From positions 707,694 to 771,693 of the forward strand of contig JAGIBK010000001.1 in the NCBI GenBank assembly GCA_017744355.1: 64,000 nucleotides of DNA. The letters run 5' to 3'. Of this stretch, positions 17,546 through 24,714 are shown piece by piece. This DNA comes from a bacterium (GTDB lineage: Bacteria > Cyanobacteriota > Sericytochromatia > S15B-MN24 > UBA4093). How positions within the stretch are numbered: position 1 is the first letter of the stretch; each line of letters begins with the position of its first letter. The position numbers and the translations under genes are program-made. The notes under the pieces were generated by a model. That model was not told the origin of the DNA, did no database searches, and worked only from the letters and a program-made list of their open reading frames with translations.

Positions 17546-17905
17546 CTAGCCCGCCGCCACGGCGTCGAACGAGCGAACGGCATCAGGAACGGTCTCGAAG
17601 AGCCTGAAGTAAGGCCCGAACACCAGGGTCAGGGCCCGGGTGAGCGAAGGGTTCAGCGCGGCGATGCGCAGGTCCCCGTGCCCGCGACGCAGGTCGGACG
17701 CCACCGCGAGCAGGGTACCGAAGCCGATGCTCGAGACGTGAATCAAGCCGGAAGCATCGATGACGATGCGTTGCGAGCCCCTGGCCGCCTCGCGCAGGAT
17801 TCCTTCGAACTCGCGCTCGGTCTGGTCGTTCAGGTAGCCCTCGGGCCGCATGACGACGACTTCTCCTTCGACTATCCAGGAGCAGCTCAAGTGATAGCTC
17901 GCCAT
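17546..17905 (-). CDS. STAS-domain anti-sigma-factor antagonist (RsbV/SpoIIAA-like)
   Basis: The protein has 119 residues from MASYHLSCSW, with AAAGGAA upstream; an extension of 10 codons is not supported. The STAS core is complete: VVMRPEGYLNDQTEREFEGIL, then IVIDASGLIHVSSIGFGTLLAV, where the Ser pair is the usual phosphorylation site, then a C-terminal LFGP-like FGPYFRLFETV. It forms a two-gene minus-strand operon with the kinase gene that follows. It probably releases a regulator when dephosphorylated. Confidence 0.85.
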   Translation of the reverse strand: MASYHLSCSWIVEGEVVVMRPEGYLNDQTEREFEGILREAARGSQRIVIDASGLIHVSSIGFGTLLAVASDLRRGHGDLRIAALNPSLTRALTLVFGPYFRLFETVPDAVRSFDAVAAG

Positions 17906-17991
17906 GTTCGTTCCTTTCGATGATGTCCGTCCCACCCCTCGATTGAACTCTTGGTACCTTGCATGAATGTTGCGGCGAGGCTACCGACATT

Positions 17992-18020
17992 TTGAGATCG
18001 TCCATCCATGCAACTATAGA
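17992..18020 (+). promoter_or_regulatory. Sigma-70-type promoter of the 101-residue gene
   Basis: TTGAGA and TATAGA are separated by 17 bases. The -10 ends 46 bases before the start codon. It faces away from the STAS gene, so the 160-base spacer is a divergent promoter region. Confidence 0.6.
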
Positions 18021-18066
18021 CAATGTTACAATTTACTTGTTTGCCGCTTTGCAGAAGGAGACACGC

Positions 18067-18372
18067 ATGGCCCCCACGAGCGTTACCCATCCGCAGGACT
18101 GGTCCACCTACTTCACCGTCATCCTCGAAAAGCAAGGCCGCGACAAGTTGCGTCGGGTCAAGACGCGCCTCTACGAGAAACTCGAGGCCATCAACGAAGA
18201 AATCGACGACATGGAAGAGCAAAAAGAGCTCTTCCTCTTGCCCGAGCACCCCGAGTTGGTGCCGTTCATCGATCAGCAGGTGGAGACCCTGCTCAGCGCG
18301 GGCCGCGCCCTCAGCATCCAGCTGGAGCAAGTGATCGGCCTGCTCGAAGAGGACGCCTCCCACAGCATGTGA
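18067..18372 (+). CDS. Hypothetical helical protein, 101 residues
   Basis: I chose the ATG that starts MAPTSVTHPQDWS, which has AAGGAGA seven bases upstream; the open frame extends another 36 codons without a ribosome site. Most of the protein is a charged helix, probably a coiled coil (RDKLRRVKTRLYEKLEAINEEIDDMEEQKELF, then a second helix SAGRALSIQLEQVIGLLEED). No family is recognised. No transmembrane segment is visible. Confidence 0.65.
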   Translation: MAPTSVTHPQDWSTYFTVILEKQGRDKLRRVKTRLYEKLEAINEEIDDMEEQKELFLLPEHPELVPFIDQQVETLLSAGRALSIQLEQVIGLLEEDASHSM

Positions 18373-18471
18373 GAATTCTCACACCCGGGGTGTTGCCCTG
18401 GTTGCCTGCTTAGCGGGCAAGGGTTGCTACGATAGCGCCACGACGAGACTTCGATGCGGAGGACGCCCGGC

Positions 18472-18627
18472 ATGCCTCAAGACCGCTGCCGTCACTGCCA
18501 AGGTGACATGCACAAGACCAAGCGTCTGACCTTTCCGGACGGCGAGGTCAAACTGATCTACGAGTGCCGGATCTGCGAGCGCGCCTTGGTCACCTCGGAG
18601 CTCGCGACAGAAGACGTCCACACCTGA
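18472..18627 (+). CDS. Small zinc-ribbon protein, 51 residues
   Basis: A short frame encodes MPQDRCRHCQGDMHKTKR and ends CRICERALVTSELATEDVHT. Two CxxC knuckles (CRHC and CRIC) separated by 23 residues make a compact zinc ribbon. GGAGGA lies about ten bases before the chosen ATG; an ATG six codons upstream is the alternative. A strong terminator follows. The role is unknown; it may bind nucleic acid or protein. Confidence 0.6.
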   Translation: MPQDRCRHCQGDMHKTKRLTFPDGEVKLIYECRICERALVTSELATEDVHT

Positions 18628-18646
18628 TCGACGCCGCCACAAGCCG

Positions 18647-18686
18647 AGCGGCCCGCTCATCCCTAGTTCGGGACGAGCGGGCCGCT
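18647..18686. terminator. Bidirectional terminator hairpin
   Basis: Arms AGCGGCCCGCTC and GAGCGGGCCGCT form a perfect 12-base-pair stem, with an inner TCCC/GGGA extension. It lies between the convergent zinc-ribbon and nitroreductase-like genes. The T-run is poor on either side, so it may also act as an mRNA-end stabiliser. Confidence 0.7.
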
Positions 18687-18701
18687 TAGGCGTGGTCGGA
18701 T

Positions 18702-20543
18702 TTAGAGGGCCGGGAAGTAATGGGAGACGAAGCGGGCGCGGGGCGGCCGCTTGTCGCGCTTGCGCTCCTCATAGCCGGAATGCTCGTTGGGCGTGCCGGG
18801 CTCGATGATGTCCGAACCGGCGAGCGGGTAGCCCACCTGGAAGGTCATCGCCGGCAGCACGGTGCCCGCGGCGATCGCAGGCTGCAGCTTGGTGACCTCG
18901 GGCTGGGCATCCGGGTTGTTGGCAAGGATCTGGCTGATGGGATCGCGCGCCAGGTCGATCGGGCCCGTCTTGATGATGCTCGACGCGCCCATGGCCCGCG
19001 CCATGTAGGTGAGGACCGCCGAGGCCTTACCCACCGAGCGGTAGACCCAGTGGCTCTCGCCGGCCGCCGTGTTCGCGAGGATCACGCCGTTCTGAGGGTG
19101 CGTGTTCTGGAACTTCAGGAAGAAGTTGCCGAAGGTGGAGGCGAGCGACTTGTTGAGGCGCACCAGCACGGGGATCGAGAGGGGCTTGCCGGCGGCGTCC
19201 TGGATGACCCCATCGACGACCATGTACTTGCCATCGCGCAGGATGCGCTCGCGCAGGTAGGGGCCGATGTCCGCGGCGCGCAGGCCCACCTGACGGGTGG
19301 CCTTCTGGAGCTCGGCGTCGCTGAGCTCCTGCCAGTTGTCACCTGCGACCGAGGCGACGTAGGCCGGATCCTTCTTGGCGAGGTTCTGCAGGTAGTTGCG
19401 GACCGAGACGGCGGTCAAGAGGCCGCCCTCGCCGCCGGTCTTGGCCTCGGGGTCGGCACCGGCGCCGTAGAGGGCCTCGAACATGGCGCTGCCGATCATC
19501 GGAGGCGTCTGGTGGCTCCAGTGGAAGAAGACGAAGTCGACGCAGGCGCGCTCGTGGGCGGGAAGGGCCGCGACGGTGCGGGCCCAGAGGGTGTCGGTCT
19601 CTTCCTTCGAGAACTCGCGGGTGGGCGAGGCCACGCGCTGGGTCGAGTGAGCATCCATCAGCTCGTCGAAGCGCTCGAAGGAGACGGCCATCCCTTCGCG
19701 GGCATGGCCCACGACCATGACGCTGTCGAGGAGGTACTTGCCCGAACCGAGGGCCTCCGAGAGCTCGGCGACGGCCGTGGCGTCGTCGCCCGTCAGCGCG
19801 GCGCGGCGCTCGTCGAGGACCTCGCGCAGCAGCGCGGTCGAGGCGCTCAGCTCACCAGGGGCGAAGACGTGCTCGCGGTAGGTGAGCCCGCGGCTGAGAG
19901 CCGACATGGCGAGCGTCTCGGCGAAGATGCCGGCGTCGATCGACTCCTCACGGGCAGTCACGGCGAGGCCGTAGGGCTCGAGCACGTCGCCGAGGAGCGA
20001 TTCGTAGTGGTCGCGGCGCAAGAGGACCAGGGCCGGCAGCTCGGTCTCGAGGGTCCAGCCGATCTGGGCGAAGAGACGCGCCTTGGCCGGGCCGTTCAGC
20101 TCGACGACGCGGGTGGGCTGCCAGTTGGTCGCAGACGGCGACCAGAAGCCGTGGTAAGCGACGCGGTAAAGGTCGTTAGGAGCGATCGCCCGCGAGGGGT
20201 CCAGCTCGGGCGGATTGCCGAGCGACGCCACCAGCTGCTCAAAGCCATCAAACTGGCTGTACTCGCGCTCCATCCGGCCGTCCGGCATGATGCGCCATGC
20301 ATCCCCGCTCTCGGTGAGCGAGATCCGCGCCCCGTCGATCACGACCGGCTCGCCGGTGGCCTTGGCCTTGGCCGTGGCCTGTTCGAGCTCCGCCTCGAAG
20401 CGTTCGAACTCGGCCGCGAGGACGCGATCGCGCTCGGGCAGGCCGAGACCGAGCAGCGAGCCGGTGAAGGTGTTGGCGCGCATGTCGGCTTCGAAGCGGT
20501 GGAGGTGTTCAAGAGCGGGATGTATGGCGAGCATCGTTGTCAC
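18702..20543 (-). CDS. Large nitroreductase-like protein, 613 residues
   Basis: Translation most likely starts at GTG with AAGGAG five bases upstream; an ATG three codons later is the alternative, and longer frames are not supported. YHGFWSPSATNWQPTR (about residues 134-149) resembles the FMN-binding SPSAxNxQPxR of nitroreductases. Near the C-terminus, AVLTYMARAMGASSIIKTGP and a QVGYP followed by RPPRARFVSHYF resemble the second half of that fold. The roughly 300 residues between have no family that I know. It could be a flavin oxidoreductase with a large inserted domain, like the split folds seen in peptide-modifying oxidases. It is an isolated gene followed by a strong hairpin. Confidence 0.5.
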   Translation of the reverse strand: MTTMLAIHPALEHLHRFEADMRANTFTGSLLGLGLPERDRVLAAEFERFEAELEQATAKAKATGEPVVIDGARISLTESGDAWRIMPDGRMEREYSQFDGFEQLVASLGNPPELDPSRAIAPNDLYRVAYHGFWSPSATNWQPTRVVELNGPAKARLFAQIGWTLETELPALVLLRRDHYESLLGDVLEPYGLAVTAREESIDAGIFAETLAMSALSRGLTYREHVFAPGELSASTALLREVLDERRAALTGDDATAVAELSEALGSGKYLLDSVMVVGHAREGMAVSFERFDELMDAHSTQRVASPTREFSKEETDTLWARTVAALPAHERACVDFVFFHWSHQTPPMIGSAMFEALYGAGADPEAKTGGEGGLLTAVSVRNYLQNLAKKDPAYVASVAGDNWQELSDAELQKATRQVGLRAADIGPYLRERILRDGKYMVVDGVIQDAAGKPLSIPVLVRLNKSLASTFGNFFLKFQNTHPQNGVILANTAAGESHWVYRSVGKASAVLTYMARAMGASSIIKTGPIDLARDPISQILANNPDAQPEVTKLQPAIAAGTVLPAMTFQVGYPLAGSDIIEPGTPNEHSGYEERKRDKRPPRARFVSHYFPAL

Positions 20544-20729
20544 GGGTACTCCTTGCAAGCGAATGCGGGACAGATAGCGAGCACCTAACAAAACCAGGCA
20601 TGTCACGGCTGTTGGCCGCGGTGGGCGGCTAAAAGGAACAGTTTTGTCAGGCGCTCTGCCCATGCTAACACACTCGGCCATGAGGCTCCGCGTGCTAAAC
20701 TGGATCCTCACGCAGCAAGAGGAGACGCC

Positions 20730-21131
20730 ATGACCCTGATGAGCACCCGCGACGGACATTCGATGACCATGCCCGCCACCGTTTCGAGCGCAGGCCTCGA
20801 AATCGAGAAGCTCGACAACACGCTCTTGGTCCAGGGGGCCTTCGGCATGACCGGCCTCTACCCGCTCGCGCAGCCCGAGTACGTGCGCGAGGGCAACGCC
20901 GAGCGCCACTGCAACATGTACTTCGTGCGGATTTCGGCGAGCGAGGCCACCCGTGAGAAGAACCCCGTCGTCACCGAGAAGACGACCTACGTCCTGCGCT
21001 ATCAAGGCGAATCCCACCAGAACGAGGCCATGTGCGGCGTCTGCATCAACCGGGATTGCCCTGCCAACCGCAATCCGCAGGCGGTCGAAGCCGGCCGTCA
21101 GCCTGGCTTGCTGGTCTTGCCCTTGGGGTAG
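20730..21131 (+). CDS. Hypothetical protein, 133 residues, with C-terminal cysteines
   Basis: AGAGGAGA lies seven bases before the ATG. The mid region (GLEIEKLDNTLLVQGAFGMTGLYPLAQPEYV) looks like a compact alpha/beta fold. Three Cys residues follow near residues 102-110 (CGVCINRDC), a possible metal or disulfide site. Its GC-rich codon use matches the host. No family is recognised; it is divergent from the large nitroreductase-like gene. Confidence 0.65.
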   Translation: MTLMSTRDGHSMTMPATVSSAGLEIEKLDNTLLVQGAFGMTGLYPLAQPEYVREGNAERHCNMYFVRISASEATREKNPVVTEKTTYVLRYQGESHQNEAMCGVCINRDCPANRNPQAVEAGRQPGLLVLPLG

Positions 21132-21144
21132 TCTAAAAAAAAGC

Positions 21145-21173
21145 TTGACACAACCATCACCGTCGGTTAATGT
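21145..21173 (+). promoter_or_regulatory. Promoter of the tRNA locus
   Basis: Consensus TTGACA and TAATGT are separated by 17 bases. The -10 ends 13 bases before the first tRNA-like sequence, so it could transcribe the decayed copy and tRNA-Val together. Confidence 0.7.
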
Positions 21174-21185
21174 TGATTGTGTTGA

Positions 21186-21265
21186 GGGCGCATAGCTCAG
21201 TTGGTTAGAGCGCTACGTTGAAACGAAAGGTCTGAACTCGCTGGTTCGGATGTTGATATTTCAAC
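21186..21265 (+). pseudogene. Decayed tRNA copy (5' half identical to tRNA-Val)
   Basis: The first 28 bases (acceptor 5' strand and D-arm, from GGGCGCATAGCTCAG onward) are identical to the intact tRNA-Val 119 bases downstream. The anticodon stem no longer pairs. A CTGGTTCG remnant of the T-arm is present but the 3' acceptor strand is absent. The end runs into small hairpins (GTTGATATTTCAAC, then AAGCAATCTTGCTT). It cannot fold as a cloverleaf, so I call it a degenerate duplicate. Confidence 0.65.
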
Positions 21266-21304
21266 AAGCAATCTTGCTTACTAGTGAGGCCCCAAATCCC
21301 GTAA

Positions 21305-21378
21305 GGGCGCATAGCTCAGTTGGTTAGAGCGCGTCGTTGACATCGACGAGGTCACTGGTTCGAATCCAGTTGTGCCCA
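21305..21378 (+). tRNA. tRNA-Val, anticodon GAC
   Basis: This is a 74-base cloverleaf. The acceptor arm GGGCGCA pairs with TGTGCCC with one G-U. The D-arm is GCTCAGTTGGTTAGAGC. The anticodon stem CGTCG/CGACG has loop TTGACAT, giving anticodon GAC. The T-arm is CTGGTTCGAATCCAG. The discriminator A is encoded but the CCA is not. Confidence 0.92.
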
Positions 21379-21554
21379 CTGTACCGCCAATTCTGGGTCT
21401 TTGACCGGAGTTGGCGGTTTTTCTGTTCAGAGCAGACTGAAGTATCCGCAGGGGGCGTTTCGGAGCCACCTCCCGCCAGCCGTCAAATGGGGGCATGCGA
21501 TAATTCATCGGGAGGGGATTGCGGAATGCGCTCTCTCCCGTGAGGAGATACCCA

Positions 21555-22340
21555 GTGTCACCATCGCCGTACGTCGAGCAGCGAATCCTATCCGAGCTAG
21601 GTCGGGCACATGGCCCGATTTGCGATGATTGCCTTGAGAAGCGAGCGTCGCTGAGGTACCGTCAGCAGGCCAATCGTGTCGGCAACAAGCTCCTGGCCGA
21701 GGGCATTATCGGCCGAACCAAGAACAGGTGCGCATACTGCGGGACGATCAAATCCGTCAGCTGGTTGGCCCAGAGCATTCCCCCGGCGACCGTTGCAGAG
21801 CGGACGTCACCCTCACCACAACCGGCAATCTTGCTCGATTCGGAATCCCCTGTCGCTGCAGCGGCGGCCAAGCCGCTGACGTCATGTGACGGGAGTGAGT
21901 TGTTGCCAGGACTGCACGTTCGCTGGGATACGGTGCTCGAGTCCGACGGGCGTCCCTACAGGTTTCCCGCTTTGCCCACACCTGGAATGAGGGGCAAATA
22001 CTCAGTTCCTGCCATCTATCGCTGGGTTCCGTACCGAACGGAACACGGAGACCTCGGGCGCCTTTACGTCGGCGAGGCCCAATGCTTGGTGGACCGAATC
22101 GGCAACTATCGAAACGGTGGCCCAAGGCAACAGACCTCTTACCGCCTTCGGAAACTCTTCGAGGGGCTGACAACCGAGGGCGTCACCATCGTGCTCGAGA
22201 GGCTGAGGTTCGATCCTTTTGCCGTTGGGGAAGCAGAGTTCTCGGAGAGCGACCTTCACGACAAACTATTCCGCCGATTCCTCGAGCACTTGATGGCAAG
22301 TTACTACCGCAAGCTTGGCTGGGACCTGATCAACGCTTGA
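21555..22340 (+). CDS. GIY-YIG-like nuclease with N-terminal zinc-binding cysteines
   Basis: Translation likely begins at GTG with GAGGAGA seven bases upstream, giving 261 residues; an ATG 12 codons earlier lacks a site. The N-terminal third has two CxxC pairs (CDDC and CAYC) that may bind zinc. The C-terminal domain has AIYRWV, then GRLYVGEAQCLVDRIGNY, matching the GIY, YVG and catalytic-Arg elements of GIY-YIG nucleases. A FLEHLMASYYRKLGWDLIN segment follows. It is less GC-rich than its neighbours and sits just after tRNA-Val, which suggests acquired DNA. It could be a homing, restriction or repair nuclease; I cannot tell which. Confidence 0.6.
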   Translation: MSPSPYVEQRILSELGRAHGPICDDCLEKRASLRYRQQANRVGNKLLAEGIIGRTKNRCAYCGTIKSVSWLAQSIPPATVAERTSPSPQPAILLDSESPVAAAAAKPLTSCDGSELLPGLHVRWDTVLESDGRPYRFPALPTPGMRGKYSVPAIYRWVPYRTEHGDLGRLYVGEAQCLVDRIGNYRNGGPRQQTSYRLRKLFEGLTTEGVTIVLERLRFDPFAVGEAEFSESDLHDKLFRRFLEHLMASYYRKLGWDLINA

Positions 22341-22422
22341 GCGGTAGCGTCGCTTCCTAAATGGCGCAACGGTTGCCAATACCCGACGGCCCGTCTTTAC
22401 CCTACTAGGTGACCGATGGCTC

Positions 22423-22452
22423 GTGTTCCGACCCCGTCCGGGTTCGGAACAC
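22423..22452. repeat. Inverted repeat near the left prophage end
   Basis: Arms GTGTTCCGA and TCGGAACAC, with an inner CCC/GGG and a small loop, form a strong hairpin. There is no T-run on the plus strand. It lies between the last host-like gene and the first phage-side gene, so it is a candidate part of the attachment region or a 3' processing hairpin. Confidence 0.4.
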
Positions 22453-22457
22453 CTGAT

Positions 22458-22487
22458 AAAAAAGACCCGTCCACACCGTGACGGGTC
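22458..22487 (-). terminator. Terminator of the DUF2188 gene
   Basis: On the minus strand, arms GACCCGTC and GACGGGTC are followed by TTTTTTATC, 33 bases after the stop codon of the DUF2188-like gene. Confidence 0.85.
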
Positions 22488-22520
22488 ATCTAGCGCCTGA
22501 TAGACAGGACAACCTCCTTA

Positions 22521-22751
22521 TTAGCCGCGAGGCGGGAAGGGATCCTTGCCGTGGCTGTCACGATAGCCAAACTGACCGTTCTTGTTGTGAACGATCATCT
22601 CCGTGCCTGCGTTACGGCTAATATCCCGACAACGGCCCACTGCATCGACCTTCACGTCGAAATGGCCGCTGCTTCGCTCCGAACCTGCACGGCGAATGTC
22701 CCAGCCCCCGTTTGGGTTGGGAACCACGTGATGGCTCTTTCCGTCTGCCAT
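22521..22751 (-). CDS. DUF2188-family small protein
   Basis: The protein has 76 residues from MADGKSHHVVPNPNGGWD. The full-consensus ribosome site AAAGGAGGTGAT sits just upstream, which decides this ATG over a GTG three codons earlier. HHVVPNPNGGWDIRRAGSERSSGHFD and the terminal GKDPFPPRG are the conserved parts of DUF2188, a single-domain family of unknown function common in bacteria and on mobile elements. A GAACG-N10-CGTTC inverted repeat lies 28 bases upstream of the start. It may be the last phage gene or the last host gene. Confidence 0.85.
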   Translation of the reverse strand: MADGKSHHVVPNPNGGWDIRRAGSERSSGHFDVKVDAVGRCRDISRNAGTEMIVHNKNGQFGYRDSHGKDPFPPRG

Positions 22752-22778
22752 AGTTATCACCTCCTTTCTGCTGCAATT

Positions 22779-22798
22779 GAACGCTCAAACAAACGTTC
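22779..22798. promoter_or_regulatory. Inverted repeat before DUF2188 gene, LexA-like
   Basis: GAACG and CGTTC are separated by ten bases. Read on the minus strand, GAACGTTTGTTT is one mismatch from the GAAC-N4-GTTC LexA pattern. It may place the DUF2188 gene under SOS control; this is tentative. Confidence 0.3.
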
Positions 22799-22921
22799 TA
22801 TGGCTTAGATTAGCATGCGATCAAGGGCTAGATCAACAGCCCCGACCTCTTGGCGTAGGAGATCGACCAAGGCCACTTTTCCGCCTTAAGAACTCCGCAT
22901 CACGAGCCATCGTCATTACAC

Positions 22922-24643
22922 CTACTCGACCAACCCGTGCTTCCTGGCCCACTTCTTCACCGTCGTGTCGGCGACGTCGAACCGGCGGCCGATCGCGGAA
23001 TAGGACTCCTCGACCAAAAGCGCCGCCAGTTCCTCCTTGGTCGGCCTGGCTGCGATCGTCGGACGCTTCATCGGCTTGGGAATCGTCGCCTCGTCGGTCC
23101 CCCAGGTCGCCTCGGTAACCAGGGTGGCCTTCGCCACCGAGAGGTACTTGGTGTTGCGCTCGACCCGGTCGACCTTGAACCAGACGTCCTTGAAGACCGA
23201 CCGACAGTATTCGCCCAGATCTGGATCATCGGCGTCGAGGGAGAGCAGGGCCTCCCTGAGGCGAGGGTAGACCAACTCGCGGCGGCAGAGGGCACCGATT
23301 TGCTGCTTGGTGGCCGAGATGTCCTCCTGGATCTGTTTATTGAGCTTGGCATAGATGAGCGGGGAGAGCCCGCCGTCGCGTTCGTCGATTAGGAGCGCCT
23401 CCGCCAGGCGATCGGCCTTGCCCATGAGTTCGGCAAGACGATCATTGAGCTGCCCGAGTTCTAGGTTGCTCTCGTCGAGTGCCAGCTCTTCCTCGGCCAC
23501 GAGTTGGGGGACGAGTTGACGCATCAGGCGCAGGACAGCCTCGTGAGCCAGGTCCATCCGGTACAGCATCCCCTTCGCGCAGCTTCTGACGTAGCAGCCG
23601 TAGTAGAGGTTGCCATAGCCATATTTGGCCATCATCGGGGTGGCGCAGACCGGGCATCGCACGATGCCCGACAGTGGGTTCCGGTCGATACGGTCCCACT
23701 TCTCGCCGTAGGTCTTACGCTGCTGGACCGAGTGTTGGACGCGCTCGAAGACCTCGGGCGTAACGATCGCCGGGAACTCTCGGCTCTCGACCGTCACCGA
23801 ACCGCGCTTGTTGCCATGGCCTCGCCGGGTGTAGTCGCGCCTCGCTACTTCAAGGCCCGCATACCGGGGGTTGCGCAGGATGTTCCGGACATTCTTGGAA
23901 TCAAAGGGCTTCACCTCGTAGACCAGGGCCCTGTTGTAATCATCCACCTGCTCGAGTTGCTTGCGCCGAAACACATGACCCTCGCTGGCCATGATGTCGG
24001 CCATCTTGCGGTATCCATACAACCCGCTCGCCGCAAGCTCCCACAACCGACGAATGGCCGATTCCTCGTCGGGATCGATTTCGATCTTGCCCGTGCCCGG
24101 ATTCCGGCGCCAGCCGAACGGGATGGCCCCACCGGTGAAGCCCCCCGCGGCCTGAACGGCCATTCGACCATCGACCATGCGCTTGCGGATCTTCATCCAC
24201 TCCCGCTGAGCAAGGGCCCCGAACAGCGCCACCTCGAAGTTGTCGTCGGGATCCTCGAGATCATACTCGTCGTTCGGCGTCTCGATCTTGATGGACAGGG
24301 ACCGGAAGACCGACCGGATGGTCGCGTCGACCAGATCGGAGCGTGTCATTCGATCGTAGTCGAGCATGAGCACCCGGTGGAAACGCCCCTCCTGGGCATC
24401 CGCCAGCATGCGCGTCACTTCCGGGCGCTCCAAGGTGGTTCCCGACTCCCCGCCATCGACATAGGTGTCGAAGACCTGGTAGTCCTTGCCGCGGGCGAGA
24501 TCCTGCAGCTTGCGCTGCTGCTCGTGCAGGCTCGTGTTCTTCAGCTGACCGTAGGTCGAGACGCGGGCGTAGATACCGACCCGCTCCGAGGTCCCGATCG
24601 CCTGCCCGTGGAGAGACGGCGTTCCGATGTTGGCTGGAAGCAT
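22922..24643 (-). CDS. Large serine recombinase (phage integrase)
   Basis: The protein has 573 residues. The N-terminal resolvase domain has VGIYARVST with Ser29 as the nucleophile. The Recombinase domain (about residues 160-300) includes GFTGGAIPFGWRR and NVRNILRNPRYAG. A zinc ribbon (CPVC, then a CYVRSC) and a coiled coil follow. The last 40 residues form a helix-turn-helix (YSAIGRRFDVADTTVKKWARKHG). It integrates and excises the phage, usually without host factors but with a directionality factor. AGAGGAGAT precedes the ATG. It is 71 bases downstream of recA on the same strand, so both are probably one transcript. Confidence 0.95.
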   Translation of the reverse strand: MLPANIGTPSLHGQAIGTSERVGIYARVSTYGQLKNTSLHEQQRKLQDLARGKDYQVFDTYVDGGESGTTLERPEVTRMLADAQEGRFHRVLMLDYDRMTRSDLVDATIRSVFRSLSIKIETPNDEYDLEDPDDNFEVALFGALAQREWMKIRKRMVDGRMAVQAAGGFTGGAIPFGWRRNPGTGKIEIDPDEESAIRRLWELAASGLYGYRKMADIMASEGHVFRRKQLEQVDDYNRALVYEVKPFDSKNVRNILRNPRYAGLEVARRDYTRRGHGNKRGSVTVESREFPAIVTPEVFERVQHSVQQRKTYGEKWDRIDRNPLSGIVRCPVCATPMMAKYGYGNLYYGCYVRSCAKGMLYRMDLAHEAVLRLMRQLVPQLVAEEELALDESNLELGQLNDRLAELMGKADRLAEALLIDERDGGLSPLIYAKLNKQIQEDISATKQQIGALCRRELVYPRLREALLSLDADDPDLGEYCRSVFKDVWFKVDRVERNTKYLSVAKATLVTEATWGTDEATIPKPMKRPTIAARPTKEELAALLVEESYSAIGRRFDVADTTVKKWARKHGLVE

Positions 24644-24714
24644 CGACGATCTCCTCTGAAATCATCTATTCATGCGCATTGGGACATTACCTCTGGTTCG
24701 CCGGAACATCCAGT

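Noticed and set aside
18373..18471. Promoter before the zinc-ribbon gene (TTGCCT and TACGAT)
   Set aside because: The spacing of about 20 bases is wrong and the -35 is weak.
22922..24643. Integration at tRNA-Val by a tyrosine integrase
   Set aside because: The integrase is a serine recombinase, and no tRNA 3' repeat is seen near 22.4-22.9 kb.
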